Shown: piece after piece, positions 13,040 through 25,547 of the stretch | How the letters are laid out: the number at the start of each line of letters is the position of its first letter | Numbering within the stretch: position 1 is the stretch's first letter | Assembly (NCBI RefSeq): GCF_021018895.1 | Contig: NC_079380.1 | Span: 7,923,736-7,987,735 of the forward strand | Reading direction: 5' to 3' | DNA: 64,000 nt | Origin: Seriola aureovittata | Lineage: Eukaryota > Chordata > Actinopteri > Carangiformes > Carangidae | Position numbers and translations under genes: made by a program | Notes under the pieces: generated by a model | What the model was told of the DNA's origin: nothing | The model's input: only the letters and a program-made list of their open reading frames with translations | Databases searched by the model: none

Positions 13040-13339
13040 GTATTTATTACTTGAATACTGGAGATTTTTAGACTCTTGGTTCTCAGCTACATGTTGTGTT
13101 TTACTCTGAGGCTCAGATTTAGTTGTAACACCAGTAAAGTAATATGAAATCATAAATAAAATACACGTGCAGGCAGTAGATCTGTATTTACATATAATCA
13201 GAACAAAGATCAATCAATGTATGCCAGATATTGAGCTGCTTACATTTTCTAAAATACTGATTAATCACTGTTTAAGATTATTCACTCTGATCTGATGCTT
13301 ATAATATAACAATCTGTCTAAAAAGAAAGAAAGTTAGTG

Positions 13340-13515
13340 ACTCTCGGAAGTATTCAGTATTGAATTTTTAATAAACTTCCAAAAATTTCTGAAACATGTT
13401 TTCATTATGTTCTTATGATTAACTGAGAAACAGCAATTTCATACATTTTAAATTAAATACAATACAATGTGCAAATAGTGAAATGGTCTGAATACTTTCT
13501 GAAATCACTGTAAAT
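13340..13515. mobile_element. Tc1/mariner-like terminal remnant
   Basis: The run includes AAACATGTTTTCATTATG, TACAATGTGCAAATAGTGAAA and the end GGTCTGAATACTTTCTGAAA-CACTGTA. This closely resembles the terminal region of fish Tc1-like elements as I recall it (AAGTGAAGGGGTCTGAATACTTTC...). No transposase frame is present, so this is a degraded end or non-autonomous derivative. Confidence 0.55.
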
Positions 13516-14380
13516 GACAATGTAGACAGTGTGTTGGAGTGTAATAGTTTGTGTCGTGTCATCCAGGACTCCGTAAAATGTACTAAAGTCATCTCTCCTC
13601 CCAAGAAACTAAAATAAATAAAGAGTAAAACCATCTACAAAAAGAAATTTATTTTACATTGTAAATGGTTAGAGTTTTTTAAATGAATACAAAATTAAAG
13701 TCAAAGTACAAAAGTATTAATAACAAAATGTATTTTAATGACCAAAAGTAAAGTTAAAGCACTAAGAAAACATCCCATTTCAGATTGATGTACAGTATAT
13801 TATATTATTGGATTAGAACTATTGACCTTTAATGACCACATGGACTGGTTCCTGACTGGTTTCCCTCACTAACAGGGCAAACCAGAACCAGTTTGGATTC
13901 AGTCTGCCACATTTGAGTTGGAAAGCCTCCGTTCAGCAGTTTAATCCTTTATAATAAAGCCAGGGGTTTACCCCGCTGGGATTAGAGCAGCTACTGCTCT
14001 CCCCCAAGAAGTGTCGACTGTTGTGAGCTTATTCAGTGACTACTGCTTAAATAAACTTAAAAGTATGTACAGAAATAATTGCATGATATCTCCTCCAAAT
14101 GTTTCATTATGTTTCATCTAAATGTTTATATTGACCAACTGTTACCATTGTTGTTAGCATATTATATATACATATGTGCAATATAAAACAATGACAATTA
14201 GTCTCTTGTTTTAAAATGAGTTATTCCAACCTATAAAACATAAATCAGTTTAAAAGGAATAATAGAAATAGTGGAATACATCACAATTTTAGTGGGAAAT
14301 CTGTTTCTGCATTATTTTTGTTATTTGTATTTTTTTAATTTAGTTTTTTAACATTTTATTTTGGACAGATACTGGTATGA
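13516..14380. other. AT-rich gene-free segment
   Basis: No exon or RNA gene recognised. The segment is AT-rich with short A/T runs. A weak ATATATACATATG run lies near 14160. Confidence 0.4.
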
Positions 14381-14424
14381 TTTAGCTGCAAGGTCAAAGG
14401 TAAACACTGAAATTTGAACTGAGG

Positions 14425-14690
14425 GCTAACTGGAAGCTACAGTGGAGCTGCTGGTTATCATGCTAATTTCAGTAAAAAAAAAAGATTAGTGATAAAAATA
14501 GAAGCAAAACAAGTGTTAATATTGGCGTTACTTTCCACTGCTGGAGAAAGTATGATGCTGAACTCATAGTATTTCTTCTAGCCTGGTTAGTAAACAGCTG
14601 TTCATGCTAACATTGGCTATGTAGCGATAGCAAAAACTTGCATTAGGCATCTTTAACAGACAATTAAAGATGCTTAATGCAAGTTAGGCG
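14425..14690 (+). repeat. Dispersed repeat copy 1 (TAAACAGCTGTT family)
   Basis: Shares in order TTnCTTTCCACnnCTGGAGAAAG, TTTCTTCTA and GGTnAGTAAACAGCTGTT(A/C)ATGCTAA with 19150-19330, and the last block in inverted form with 18935-19010. It ends in a near-perfect hairpin at 14637-14683. Confidence 0.65.
14637..14683. repeat. Short inverted repeat
   Basis: 19-bp arms (14637-14655 and 14665-14683) with one mismatch around a 9-bp loop. Left arm CTTGCATTAGGCATCTTTA. Confidence 0.85.
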
Positions 14691-16147
14691 ACAACCAGTC
14701 CGTCTCATCTGACTGGCCTTTTTTGGGGAGCTAATGTGAACATCTGTGTCTTTGCTCCATCACCCTGCACTTATCTGTGTATTTATAATCATGAATCAGA
14801 GCAGGGAGATCAGAGCTTCACAACAACACAGCTTTGGAAACAGAATGTCCCAAAATCTCTGTGTCAACATCACCTCTCCTCTTCCTTGTGTCAGTCAGTC
14901 AGTCTGGCTGTTTTTAGTCCGAGTGTCCAGCTGTGAGCTATATCCTCTTATTTTAAGAGGCTCAGTCACTTCAACACTTTGGTGCCCTGTGCCCTGGGCC
15001 TATCATCCAGACCGTTCTCAGAATGACCCACCAAGTCACACAAACACAAGCCGTCCTTTTCTGCGACTGCTTTCCAATCACCTCCACCTGCTATCTCGCT
15101 GTACAACATGAGGAATAAGGTAGTAACAACAGCTGAGGGAAAGAGGAGAGACTGAATGAAGTGATTCGGACGACAAAAGTTTGTAAAGAGATCTGCTTCT
15201 GTCAGGTGGGGGCAGAGGTCAGACTCTGAGAGAGGCTGGTGATCATCTATGTAATATCATCTGAGCAACATGAGCTGTGATTAAACATGTTTTTCCTACC
15301 AAATGTTTCCTACCAAACAATCCAGCTACTGATTCCACTTTAAAACTACACTCTCAGTTATATGTGTGTGAATTTACATTGAGCATAAACACTAATGAAT
15401 CACGAGAGGCCTATCAGCATGAACTGTGATGTATGTCCGTCTACCAGGAAGCTTGGAGACACTGACACTGAGACTCGTGATTGCTGAGATCCTTAGGAGT
15501 GGAATTATGTGCTCGCAGTTACATTGAGTCCGCACATTAACATATGTTGCTTTCAACAAGTGCATAACAAATAGGAAAAGGCTAAAATTAACACAAACAT
15601 AACAAACTTACATCCAAAAACAGATAATAATTCATATTTGGATGACTGATAATTACTAGCACTGCATTTTGATTATTATTACAGACAATGGTTAAAGTAA
15701 CTGTTAGCTTTGTCATTGCCATCGATACTGTAGGTATACTCCTGGTTTTCATCATCAAATTTTCCACAAAATAAGTCATATATGATCTAAAAGGAAGCAG
15801 AGGTCGGTAGAAACTGTAAATCACTTCAGATGTACCGATATACAGAAATTGATTTATTGATGTTATAGTTCTGTACTGCAAACATGTAGGAGTTAATTGA
15901 CTAGATATAATTGCTCACACGGTTTTAACAGCATGAGATGATAAAAGGTAAATAATGTAATTTTATATAAGGAAAACACGATGGGAGTAAGAGGAGGAGG
16001 GGAGGGAGGCAGGGTGAGTGGAGGACAGGAGCTTACATACATGAAACACACTGCCGCTTGCATAGCAGCAGTCACTCATAAATCTCATGGCTCTCTGTCA
16101 CTTGGAGACCACCAATGTCAGCATGACACCATGTGTTAGGCAGGACA
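14691..16147. other. Gene-free segment
   Basis: A moderately GC-rich stretch at 14740-15260 contains an open frame of 121 codons (14746-15111), but it has no recognised homologue, no supporting splice sites and a Ser/His-rich composition typical of chance frames. The remainder is AT-rich with nothing recognised. Confidence 0.4.
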
Positions 16148-16169
16148 CCCCCCCCCCCCCCCCCCCCCC
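16148..16169. repeat. (C)n homopolymer
   Basis: A run of 22 C, a likely site of length error in assembly. Confidence 0.9.
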
Positions 16170-16417
16170 TTTATGCCATCTCGTGATTTAGGAGCAGTTA
16201 CAAGGTTTATGTTGCACTGAATCTGCAGGGGGGGCAAGTTGATTTTGGCCTGTCGTTCCCACGTTGTAAATCTGGACACTTTAACCATGCGCTGTTTATT
16301 AAAGATGCTCTGCTGATCTGCATCTAAAATCTGTATGTCTCCTCCGCAGACACCTGCCAAATAGTCCAAATAACTAACCGTGTTCAGTTTCTCAGAGCTG
16401 CTGTAGGAGAATAATGA

Positions 16418-17136
16418 TCAGCGGTGAAAAGTAATAAGTACATTTACCCAAGTACTTTGCTCAAGTACAGTTTTGGGGTTCACTACATGTATTTTACAGC
16501 CTATACATGCTAGTAACATTCAGATTAATATTTTACATTAAAGCATATATAATGAGTTTATACAATATAATCCGTTGTTAGGACCAAACCAGTAGTTCCC
16601 AACATTTTTCTTTAGTGAACAAGAAAGAAGTGTCTAGATTGGGCTCCTTGTCTTGTTTCAAATGAGTCTTTCATTTTCCCTCTAAACTTCTCACATGCTT
16701 TAAAGTAAATGTTTGAGGCCCAGAGACGTCAAATTACTTTGTGTTTCTTCTTTCCTCTCCCATTAATCATCTCTTGACCCCTCGGATTTATCTTGTGACC
16801 CTTTGGAGGGGCCCAAACCCTAGGTTGGGAACCACTGGCCTAAACTACCAAACTGTATATAAAGTAGTTTTAAAAAAAAAACTCCACCTGGAGCAGCTAC
16901 AGCAGTAAAATGCTGCTTCCACATTGATGGATCTGTGTTAACAATCTATTGTGTAATATATAGTAATAATTCAGCCAAACAAATACTTTTACTTTTGATA
17001 CTTTAAATATATGCAACTGATAATAATTTTGTACTTAAGTAGGATTTTAAACCCAAGACTTTTACTCGTATTAGTATTTTTATATTGTTGCACTGCTGCT
17101 TTTACTGAAGTAAAGGATCTGAACCCTTCTTACATC
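16418..17136. mobile_element. Non-autonomous element (TACTTTTACT family) with nested insertion
   Basis: The left end reads GGTGAAAAGTAATAAGTACATTTAC and the right end CTTTTACTGAAGTAAAGGATCTGAAC. This is a long copy of a repeat seen in at least seven other places here (17980-18250, 23595-23960, 27051-27184, 35030-35160, 47358-47680, 48775-48915, 58140-58517), with ends resembling CAGTGGTGGAA. A second element is inserted at 16591-16844. No transposase is encoded. Confidence 0.7.
16591..16844. mobile_element. hAT-like MITE (TTCCCAACC ends)
   Basis: Terminal inverted repeats CAGTAGTTCCCAAC and GTTGGGAACCACTG bound about 254 bp. The flanking 8-mers GACCAAAC and GCCTAAAC match at 6 of 8 positions, as expected for a decayed hAT 8-bp target duplication. 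It lies inside the TACTTTTACT element. A related copy is at 47075-47342. Confidence 0.7.
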
Positions 17137-18695
17137 AATGAATAATTCATATTAGCTGATAAACAACAGTTGTTTCAGAGCCTTCAGTCACTCTGAGGTA
17201 AACACACTCCACAGTGTTCATACTGTGAGCCACATACACGTGGAAAAAAGGGAAGAGAGGCAAGTGAGAGGGAGGAAGCACCTGCCTTGTCAATCAGAGG
17301 AAAGCTGAGAAAAATACAAGGGGAAGTCTTGACAGTCCCTGAAAAGCATCCCAGCAGGCCGTCACAGATTACAGCCTTACACTTATTCTACTATTCCCCC
17401 TCTCCCCTCCCCCGCTCCCAATCATGCCATACATGTCGGCATAGCACCATCATGTTAACGTGTAATGAAGTAACATGATAAGGCATTTAATGGCAAGACT
17501 TGGTGGTAATGTACACTGAAATATTGCATAGTGATCACTGAGTATATAGTGTCGTGCATAGCGCCCCCTAAACACACCCACGGGTCATGGTACAATACTA
17601 TTTAAGCCCACTCACTGACAGCAGTAAGCAGCAGGTGTTGAAATCTGTTTTCATGCCTCACATGGAGCATATCTGGTATTATGGGAACCAGCGCTAAGCG
17701 GGTAGTTACACTTAATTAAAATTCTTCTTGTAATAACAGTGAGGCACGTTCTCTTAGTTATTTCCTATTAAGTTGTATCAGTCAAGATGTGGCCAATTAA
17801 GGAAACCCTCCAGACCCAGAGGTTCAGCAAAGACAGCTCACACATGATCTACTGCCTAAAGGAGAGACCACTAATTCTCATGATTTGAACGTAATCTGAA
17901 TCTTTATTGCTTTTCATTTCATTGCTTTTCACATTTATTACAGTCTGTGGTTGCTGATAACAAGAGAAATATGCATTTTAATGCCTTTTAATTTGAACGA
18001 TTTTGACTACTTACTTGGGTTTTTCCATTTTATGCTACTTTATACTTCAACTTACATATTAATGTGCTGGTCAAGTGATCTAATAATATAAATCATATAA
18101 TAATACAAAACACTGAATGGGGCTTTTCTGTCTGGAGAGTAATTCTATTTGTGAGTACATTTGTACAATTATTTGTAAATTTTCTACATTTTGGTGATAA
18201 TAGTTAATATGATAAGGTGTGAGTAAGATGTGAGTACTTTTCCACCACTGAATCAATGTACAAACATCATATGATAGTGTGTGTTTTTTCCAAAAGAGCT
18301 GATTTTTCTCCTATTACCTCAAATTCTGGACATGAAATTTGCCCCTTTCTTCATCTGAAGCTTCTCACTTTTTGTCATGTTTGCAAATCTTACAGTTTTA
18401 GGTTCATACATTTGTTGGACTGTCAATTGGTTCATATTCAATGGTAAGTTCCCAGACACAGAGATAAATGAAAGGAAGTAACCACAAGTGGAAAACATAC
18501 TGAGTGGTTTGGCTGAATGACCTATTTCTATTTACCTTGTGCATACAGAATATGGTTCGATATAGATCTTGTTCAGACAAGCTATTAGATCAATCTTCTG
18601 TAAACAGGATCCATGTTTTATACCAAAAATGCATCTTCTTTTTAAAATCTTTTTAGCATAATAAACATTTTGCGCAGGCTGTACTGCAATTGAAG
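17137..18695. other. Gene-free segment with repeat pieces
   Basis: A degenerate TACTTTTACT-family copy lies at about 17980-18250 and ends AGTACTTTTCCACCACTGA. The rest holds no recognised gene. Bases 17380-17415 are C-rich. Confidence 0.4.
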
Positions 18696-18709
18696 AAGAA
18701 AAACCCTTA

Positions 18710-18850
18710 TTCATTTATTAAACACTCATCATAACAAAAGATTGCAAAGTGCTTTACAAGACAACATGAAAAACTTCTAATGCAAAATCATTTATATAGT
18801 AAAGAATAGTGAACCATCAAAAAAACAATGTAAAAGATGAATTAAACTAA
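18710..18850. repeat. Degenerate dispersed repeat (GCAAAGTGCTTTACA type)
   Basis: Contains TTGCAAAGTGCTTTACAAGA, a phrase I recall from common fish interspersed repeats. A similar phrase, GAAAGTGCTTTATGAG, occurs at 41747-41762. Boundaries are uncertain. Confidence 0.4.
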
Positions 18851-18934
18851 TGAAATATTGAATTGCTTTTAAACAAGATTTAAATTTAAGAATGGTTCAT
18901 CTGAAATGTTTTAATTGTGAGTTTAATGGAACTA

Positions 18935-19330
18935 TTTGTAGGTTTTGCTATTGTTACATATACAGCGTTAGCATTAACAGCTGTTTACTTACCAGTCTTG
19001 CCAAGAGCTTCAGCCGTCTTTGCGTTTTCAAGACAAGAGATTATAATACACCCTCTGAGCAGCGGTACGTCTTCAGGGCAGAACGAACACTACAATGACT
19101 CGGTATCGGAAAATTACGAGACAGGCGACTGTCTGAAGGTCTAGCTGTAGAAGAAAAGAAGTGGTAGAAATAGAGGCAAACAAAGAAGTTGCTTTCCACC
19201 ACTGGAGAAAGCCCTTCATGAGTAAAGGAATAAAGTTTGATGTTAAACTCACAATGTTTCTTCTAAAATGGTAAGTAAACAGCTGTTAATGCTAATGCTA
19301 TCCATTTAGAAATACAAAACTTACAAACAG
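18935..19330. repeat. Inverted pair of the TAAACAGCTGTT family
   Basis: The block GTAAGTAAACAGCTGTTAAT is present on the plus strand near 19270 and on the minus strand near 18970-18992. The pair could fold back. It belongs to the same family as 14425-14690. Confidence 0.65.
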
Positions 19331-20900
19331 CTCCTTTAAAATATGGAAGATAAAGGCCAAAATACAAGACAGACTTTAAAGCACTCATAAAATCTATGCT
19401 CAATTAAAATTTGTTACATGAGATGAGACACTGAAAGGAAATGTCAGCAACATCTACTCTCACACACGAGTTACAAGCTGTTACTTTCAAGCTCAGGCTG
19501 CAGCAGAAGTTCAGTTCACTTTGCCCTGAGTTCTCTGCCAGGCTGCACTCACAGCAGCCACTGATTGATGGGAAGCTGACGACAGCTTCCTAGTGAAGAG
19601 CTGACTTTCATCTTAAATACAGACTTCCTTCACTCTCTGTACAGAAACAAACACCTATAGCTTGTCACAGGGTCAGTTACAGTTTTACAATTTTAAAATC
19701 GGTGGCCCTCCGTCCTTGGGTCAGAGTTTGTCATGTTGCCAAGGCGACAAAACACCCACCATGTGAATTCAGGGAGCAAAATTTCTAGAAATATTCCAGA
19801 GATGTGGATGTCACATTTGGCCCAAACATGGCAGCAGAATTTTCTTCCTATTTATACTAAAAACTTATATTTTTTTAATATCATATCATATGAGTCTGTC
19901 AGATATCTGGGGCATGTACCTCGTGCACATGCTCAGTCCATGTGTATGCAAATGAGCACACATACTTGGGATATATTGGGTATTTGCTTGTCTACATCCA
20001 TCTGATCCCTAGAAAGGATCAGGAGTTTCATGTGACAGCACTATCCCTTTGGGTAACCCGTTACATCCAACCAAAACTTATACACATTCCCTCCTCCCTG
20101 CTCACTTTACCCCCTCCCCACTCATTTGGAAGTTAATAAAAGAGACTCTCCAGAGATGCACAGGCACTACTGTCACAAGTATCTACGCGTTTGATGCCAA
20201 ACAGCACCAAGGGAATCATGCCTGTGCCCAAGAAAGCAGGTAAGAAACCCACCTCACCTGAGTCCCTGAGGGGACCTGTGAGGAACATTACACCATGTGG
20301 CAAATGAGTCAAAAGCTTCATCCGTTTGTCCTTTATCATTCAAACTCTAATAATCAACATCAGATAAAGTACAGGTAAGTTTTGCTTAAATTTATAATGA
20401 AACATAGAAGTTAACATCTGTAGTGTTCGGAATTTAAGGCTGAATTTTTTGTGATTTTGTGACTCAGATTCTGCATTTAGCTTCAAGTAAAATGAATCAT
20501 GTCTTCCACATTTGATTGCTCAATACCATGCAGACTCTAAACTCACAGTTAAAGTTATAATTAGAGTCTTTCCTTGCAGTTTTCTTAACACTTTTTCCTT
20601 TGCTTTCTTGCTGAAATGCACCTGCAAATCTTATTATTAGCATGAATTTTTAACATTTAAAATCCTTATTGTTATTTTGTGGTTTATTTTCTTTCTGTTT
20701 GAACAATGTCAACTATAAATTACCAAATTCCCTACATAGATTGCTTCAATAATCATACAATAACTACAGAACACAGAGATGTACCATGCTGTATTATTTT
20801 AGTATTTTTCATCCCATTCAATGTGTCAGAGCTCGAGCAGGTATAGAACTTGATTTATTGCCTGTCAGTGTTGTAATGTGTTTAATATTCTGTTTATTGA
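19331..20900. other. Gene-free segment
   Basis: No gene recognised. Bases 19880-19990 contain ATGCAAAT and several CATATG/CATGTG E-box-like words. The open frames of 60-90 codons have no coding signature. Confidence 0.35.
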
Positions 20901-23350
20901 ATGTTGTTAAGTAACCTCATACTGACCACCCCTGTAAGTCAGTGCAGAGCCAAACATTCTTCCTCACCTTGGATTCTGCCAGTTTTCTCTGGTCCATTAA
21001 TCATGTCAACAAAGGGCATAAAAGAGCCTCTGCCCGGGCGGTTACTGTTTCTTCTGCACTTGTGCTGCCGCTCCCCGAGTTCCCTTCAATGTCAGAGCCT
21101 CGTCTGCAGTTTCAGAGCTCACATTTCTGCCTGTCTTTCTCTGTTTCTCTGCCTACGCCACACCTGTCCCAGCATGCTTTCATTGCTTCATTCTCCTCCT
21201 CTCACAAATTGCTCCAAATGGAAATCTATTGTGCCCCTCCTGCCTCTTTTGGATAATTCTAATCCATGCTCAGTGTTTCTCATTCCATAATAGCTTCAAT
21301 AACTCAGACAAACCAAACCCCTCACCCACCCCTCCCCAAGTGTTGCTAATCCCTCCTCTGGCAGCCACAGTAATGAAGTGTGAAATGCTGCACAGTAATT
21401 CAAGTCCCAAAATGTAAAAGCCCATCTCGGTTTTATTTATGGCTGTTTGATTCTGTCATTATGTAACATACGGCGCCCCCCCAGCCTCTGCACCCTTCTC
21501 CTTAAGGAATAAGCAATATCAAAAGTTTACTGTGTCGCTCTAACAGAAAGATAATTGATAATAAATGAATGTTATTAGCTGATGTTGGTTGCATAAAATA
21601 TAACAACCATGATGGAATAATTTATTTAATGTGGTGGTTCTTTGTAGGAGCCAATAGGAAGATTCATATTTTAGAGATCCTCAGTCCTTTTTCTTCTTGT
21701 ATTAACCCTTCCCAGAGTCCTTCTTCCTTCATCCATCTGCCTCCCCGAGTGTTTTATTGCCTTCCCGTCTCCCGTCTCTCAGATGTGCGCAGGGCTTTCA
21801 GCCAGGGAGTCTTGACACTTGACAGGGACCAGAGGGATGAGCCTGGGCCCTTGCCATCGCCGCTCATCTCTCTCCCTGCCTCCTCCTCATCTCACTACTC
21901 TCTGATCTTGTTGCCTCAGTGAGATGTTTTGAACCTGATCTGCACAGATAATGTAGCTCTGTCCCACTGAGAGAGGAATGTGTGGAAGGAAAAAGTCTAC
22001 CTCGCGACCATTCAAGACAAACAGCCTTCACAAAGCATCATGAAGATCCAGCGCTGACCTTTTGGCAGGACCGCTGAGCTCTTCATTCCTTTAAACACGT
22101 GCTCAGAAGGATGAAATGTGTTTTGTAGCTTGTCGCTGCTGTGGATCCGTACCAAAATCCAACACATATTTATCTTGCGGAAGATCTTTCACCCTTTTGA
22201 AGTTATACTCAAATCCAGCTCAGTTACCTGTCAGTATTTTATTTTTTTTCCCCAATCTCCTCCCGAGAAAAATCAGCTTCATCCATCCGTATTCATCCAT
22301 TATTCCAACTTGATTCATGAGGTGTTTTTTTTATGGTCCCTCTTCCCCTAAATATTTTTATGCCTCACACCTCAATTTCGCATCCCTCTCCGTCTCCTAC
22401 ATGTCTCTATTGCTGTGATTTCAAGTCATCAATCTTTTTGAGTACCTGTTTATCTGTGCGGGGCTTTCCTGCTGATCCCGCTGAGCGTGGAAAGGCATCC
22501 GTGGGAATTTAACCTCCAGCAGGCCCGTCTCCAGTCACCCAACTGCCAGCCTGATGTCTCACTCCAAGGTTACAGAGGTGTTGTAACATCTTATAGATTT
22601 GAAGATGAATTTATTTACGGCGTATCATTTCTCCAGACGCATTCTACGTCTTGTGATCTCTCCTCAGTAATTCCTGTTGATGCCTTGATGAACCCAGCAT
22701 GAGGCTTTTCTTTCATCATGCCCCTCATCTCACCTGCTGTGGTCCTTTAATCAGGAAGAAGTGGGTGGGTGGGGGGGAGTAGATGAAGTTATCTGTCACC
22801 AGCGTCTTTCTGCTCCACCAATTTCAAATGACTGACCTTCACTCTGTCGCCCCTCCGATCTGCCAAATCTCTCCTCCTCTGTCCATCTGCCGTTCGACAT
22901 TATGAACTGTATATGCACTGACTGTGGCACTGAGTGAAGACATGTGGCCAAAATCCACACTCAGATCTGGTCTGTTACTGGATCCTAAGCCTCAGTAGGG
23001 TCCAATTAATATTTCTGCATGCCCAAGCAATTATCAAATTTTCTGGTCTTAGTGGGTTTGGTCAAGTAATTGTCTTCCACATTATAGTCGCCTCCATAAC
23101 AGTAACACTGTGTAGGCTTTAAAGGAGGAGCAGTGGATTGTTGCCTTTGTCCGACTCACCCTCTGGAAACCCCACAAACCTTCTCAACTCATTAGGCGCA
23201 CGTAAAAGAACTGCAGGCCGACAGGATTCAGAGAGAGCAACGCCGACCCCTGAATCACATCCACTGTTCACAGATTTCCATTTGCCCCCCCCCCCGCCGG
23301 GTTGTCATCCTGCCGGCATCTTCCCCAGCTGAGGGTCATGCAAGGTTCCT
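20901..23350. other. Unique GC-richer block, possibly conserved non-coding
   Basis: About 2.4 kb with higher GC content and few repeats compared with its surroundings, rich in CT tracts. It has multiple chance open frames up to 129 codons but no splice-linked exons. A poly-C run is near 23286. Its uniqueness and composition suggest a regulatory or non-coding transcribed region, which is not demonstrable here. Confidence 0.35.
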
Positions 23351-23594
23351 CGGGCTCAGAGATGTATAGACCACCCCAACTGAAAGCGCTGACTCTCATC
23401 CTCAAGCACATGGGTGCCAGCGCTGCAGGGATCAACACACCAACAGTCACCTTAAAAAAAAAAAAAAAGCAAAGATAAAAAAAATAAAAACCAAAACCAA
23501 AAGACACAAATTGGAGGGCGTATTATCACCTCTTGTATTACAAATGCAACAATGGCTTAAGATCTTGTCAAGCGACAATCCCTGCCACCTGCTC

Positions 23595-23960
23595 CCGGCA
23601 AGAAACCACTCAAAAAATGTACAAATAGCCCCTTAAAGTACACATTTGAGGTACCTGTACTTTTCTTGAGTATTTCCATTTATGCTATTTCACTAAAATT
23701 CAGAGGACAATACTGTTCTTCACTACATTATTTTGACAATTAGTTACAGGTAACTTGACCAATTAAGACTTAATTATACAATATATGATGATCTTATAAA
23801 ATATGATGCATTGTTAAAGATAAAACTGTCCAATAGTATGTACAATTGTTCAAATTAGCTGCAACAGAACTTTTAACTTTGAGTACATTTTGCCAATCAG
23901 TAACACTTACAGTACTTTTACTCACATAACATTTCCAATAAATTCCAACATGTAACTGAC
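23595..23960. repeat. TACTTTTACT-family copy
   Basis: GTACCTGTACTTTTCTTGAG, TATTTCCATTTATGCTA and CAGTACTTTTACTCACATAAC are shared with 16418-17136. Degenerate, with no intact ends. Confidence 0.55.
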
Positions 23961-25540
23961 TATTTTTTACAGTGAATTAGTGCTACGGACAACTTCAGTA
24001 AGGGATCTGACTAATCCCTCCACCAATACTTATTTTGAGATTTGTTTTGGTGTTTTATAAGAAAAATGATTTCCTCTACTTTGGTGATGTAAATTCAACA
24101 GGCACTTTAACACCTCTTTCCAGACTTAAACCTGATTACCAGACAAATCATGTAAACTTAGGATTTTGGGATATTACATTCCTGCAACATGTAGCTGCTT
24201 TGACTGAATTATCACCCATATAATAATACTAATGTGGCTTTTCACAGTAATGTAAATGGTATATAGCTGTGGCTAAAGATAAACAACTCATATGGTTTTT
24301 AAAAATCTGAACATTTCAAATGTAATTTGAAATTGACACATGCAGTGAAAAGCTGTATCTGGTGGTATTTTACCCTGATATAATCTGATTGTATTCTGCC
24401 AAAACTGTAGATACCAGATCACTAGAAAATCTTTCACTAGAAGCAGCAACATCCTGGTTTAAGATTAAGCACTGTAAATAATAAAGCAGATATTCAGTTG
24501 CTGCAAAAACAACCCTAAGCCAAGATGTTGTTCTGCATGTTTTTTTTATCTTATTTTAAATTGTAATGAGTAAAGTTCAACTGAACTTTGAAGTACCGCA
24601 ACTGAACAACATAGAAGTGTGTATGTAGAATATTTCCATTGGATGAAGTAGTGTAGTCATAAAAAGTGGCATCTTGGGTTTAAATATTCCATTTAATTTA
24701 AGGTTATATTTATATTTCTCTGTAATGAGTGTTGGAACAAGCTAATACAGAATATATGTGTGTGATATTTTCACACAGTGAGGGGGAAATGCTATTTTTA
24801 AAATTATCTTTGAAAAAGTATGAGAAAAACTGGAGGGTTAGGTTAAGTATTAGCAAATATGTAGAGAAATCCTGTTCCCAAGCTCACTAATGCATTTACT
24901 TCACAGCCATGAGCTATACATCGCAGTTAGAAGCCGCCTTATATGGAACCAGAGGAAAATTGAGGCTGTTCTGTCTAATTTTGGCAAGAGCAAAGCACAC
25001 ACAAATCAAGCTAATGTGGTGATGTAACTGCCTGATAGGTGAGTAAGAATGATGAGGGGTTAGTTGTCGGTGTGAAATCTGAGAGACGGTAACATGAGCG
25101 TGGATGACCTACGCAGAGGTGGTGACGGATGATGACCAGACCGGCCGGTACTAGTTTTTCTCCGAATGTCAGAAGACACACAGTGACTCACAGACTGGAG
25201 GAGGAACAAACGAACAGAGATTACACGCCAGCCCACAACATGACAAACATGCCCTGGGCAGTGTGAAGTAACAGCATCATACAGAAAGTGTATTCTTAGA
25301 CTGAGACTCCTGCTGTCAGTGGCCGGGATGTGTGTCCTCAACAAATGTATGTCCGGGCCTCCAGATTCCTTATGTTGAAACCTAAACCTTGAGCAGCTTG
25401 GGGACAATTCATGAATCAATGCTGAGCCAACATTGCGCGCATACCCCTCTGTGATCGACTGTATGTTGAGAGCAGCCGCAGGTGATTTACTGTTGATGAA
25501 TGGCAGCCTGACAGAAGCACTGATGAAGGGAGAGGCTACG
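23961..25540. other. AT-rich gene-free segment upstream of the SPRY gene
   Basis: No exon recognised. The minus-strand open frame at 25060-25419 (119 codons) is His/Ser/Arg-rich with no homologue and is judged fortuitous. The promoter of the SPRY gene should lie near 25400-25547, but no TATA box is evident. Confidence 0.35.
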
Positions 25541-25547
25541 GAGAAAG

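Noticed and set aside
25060..25419. 119-codon minus-strand frame
   Set aside because: No homologue recognised; His/Ser/Arg-rich composition and no splice context.
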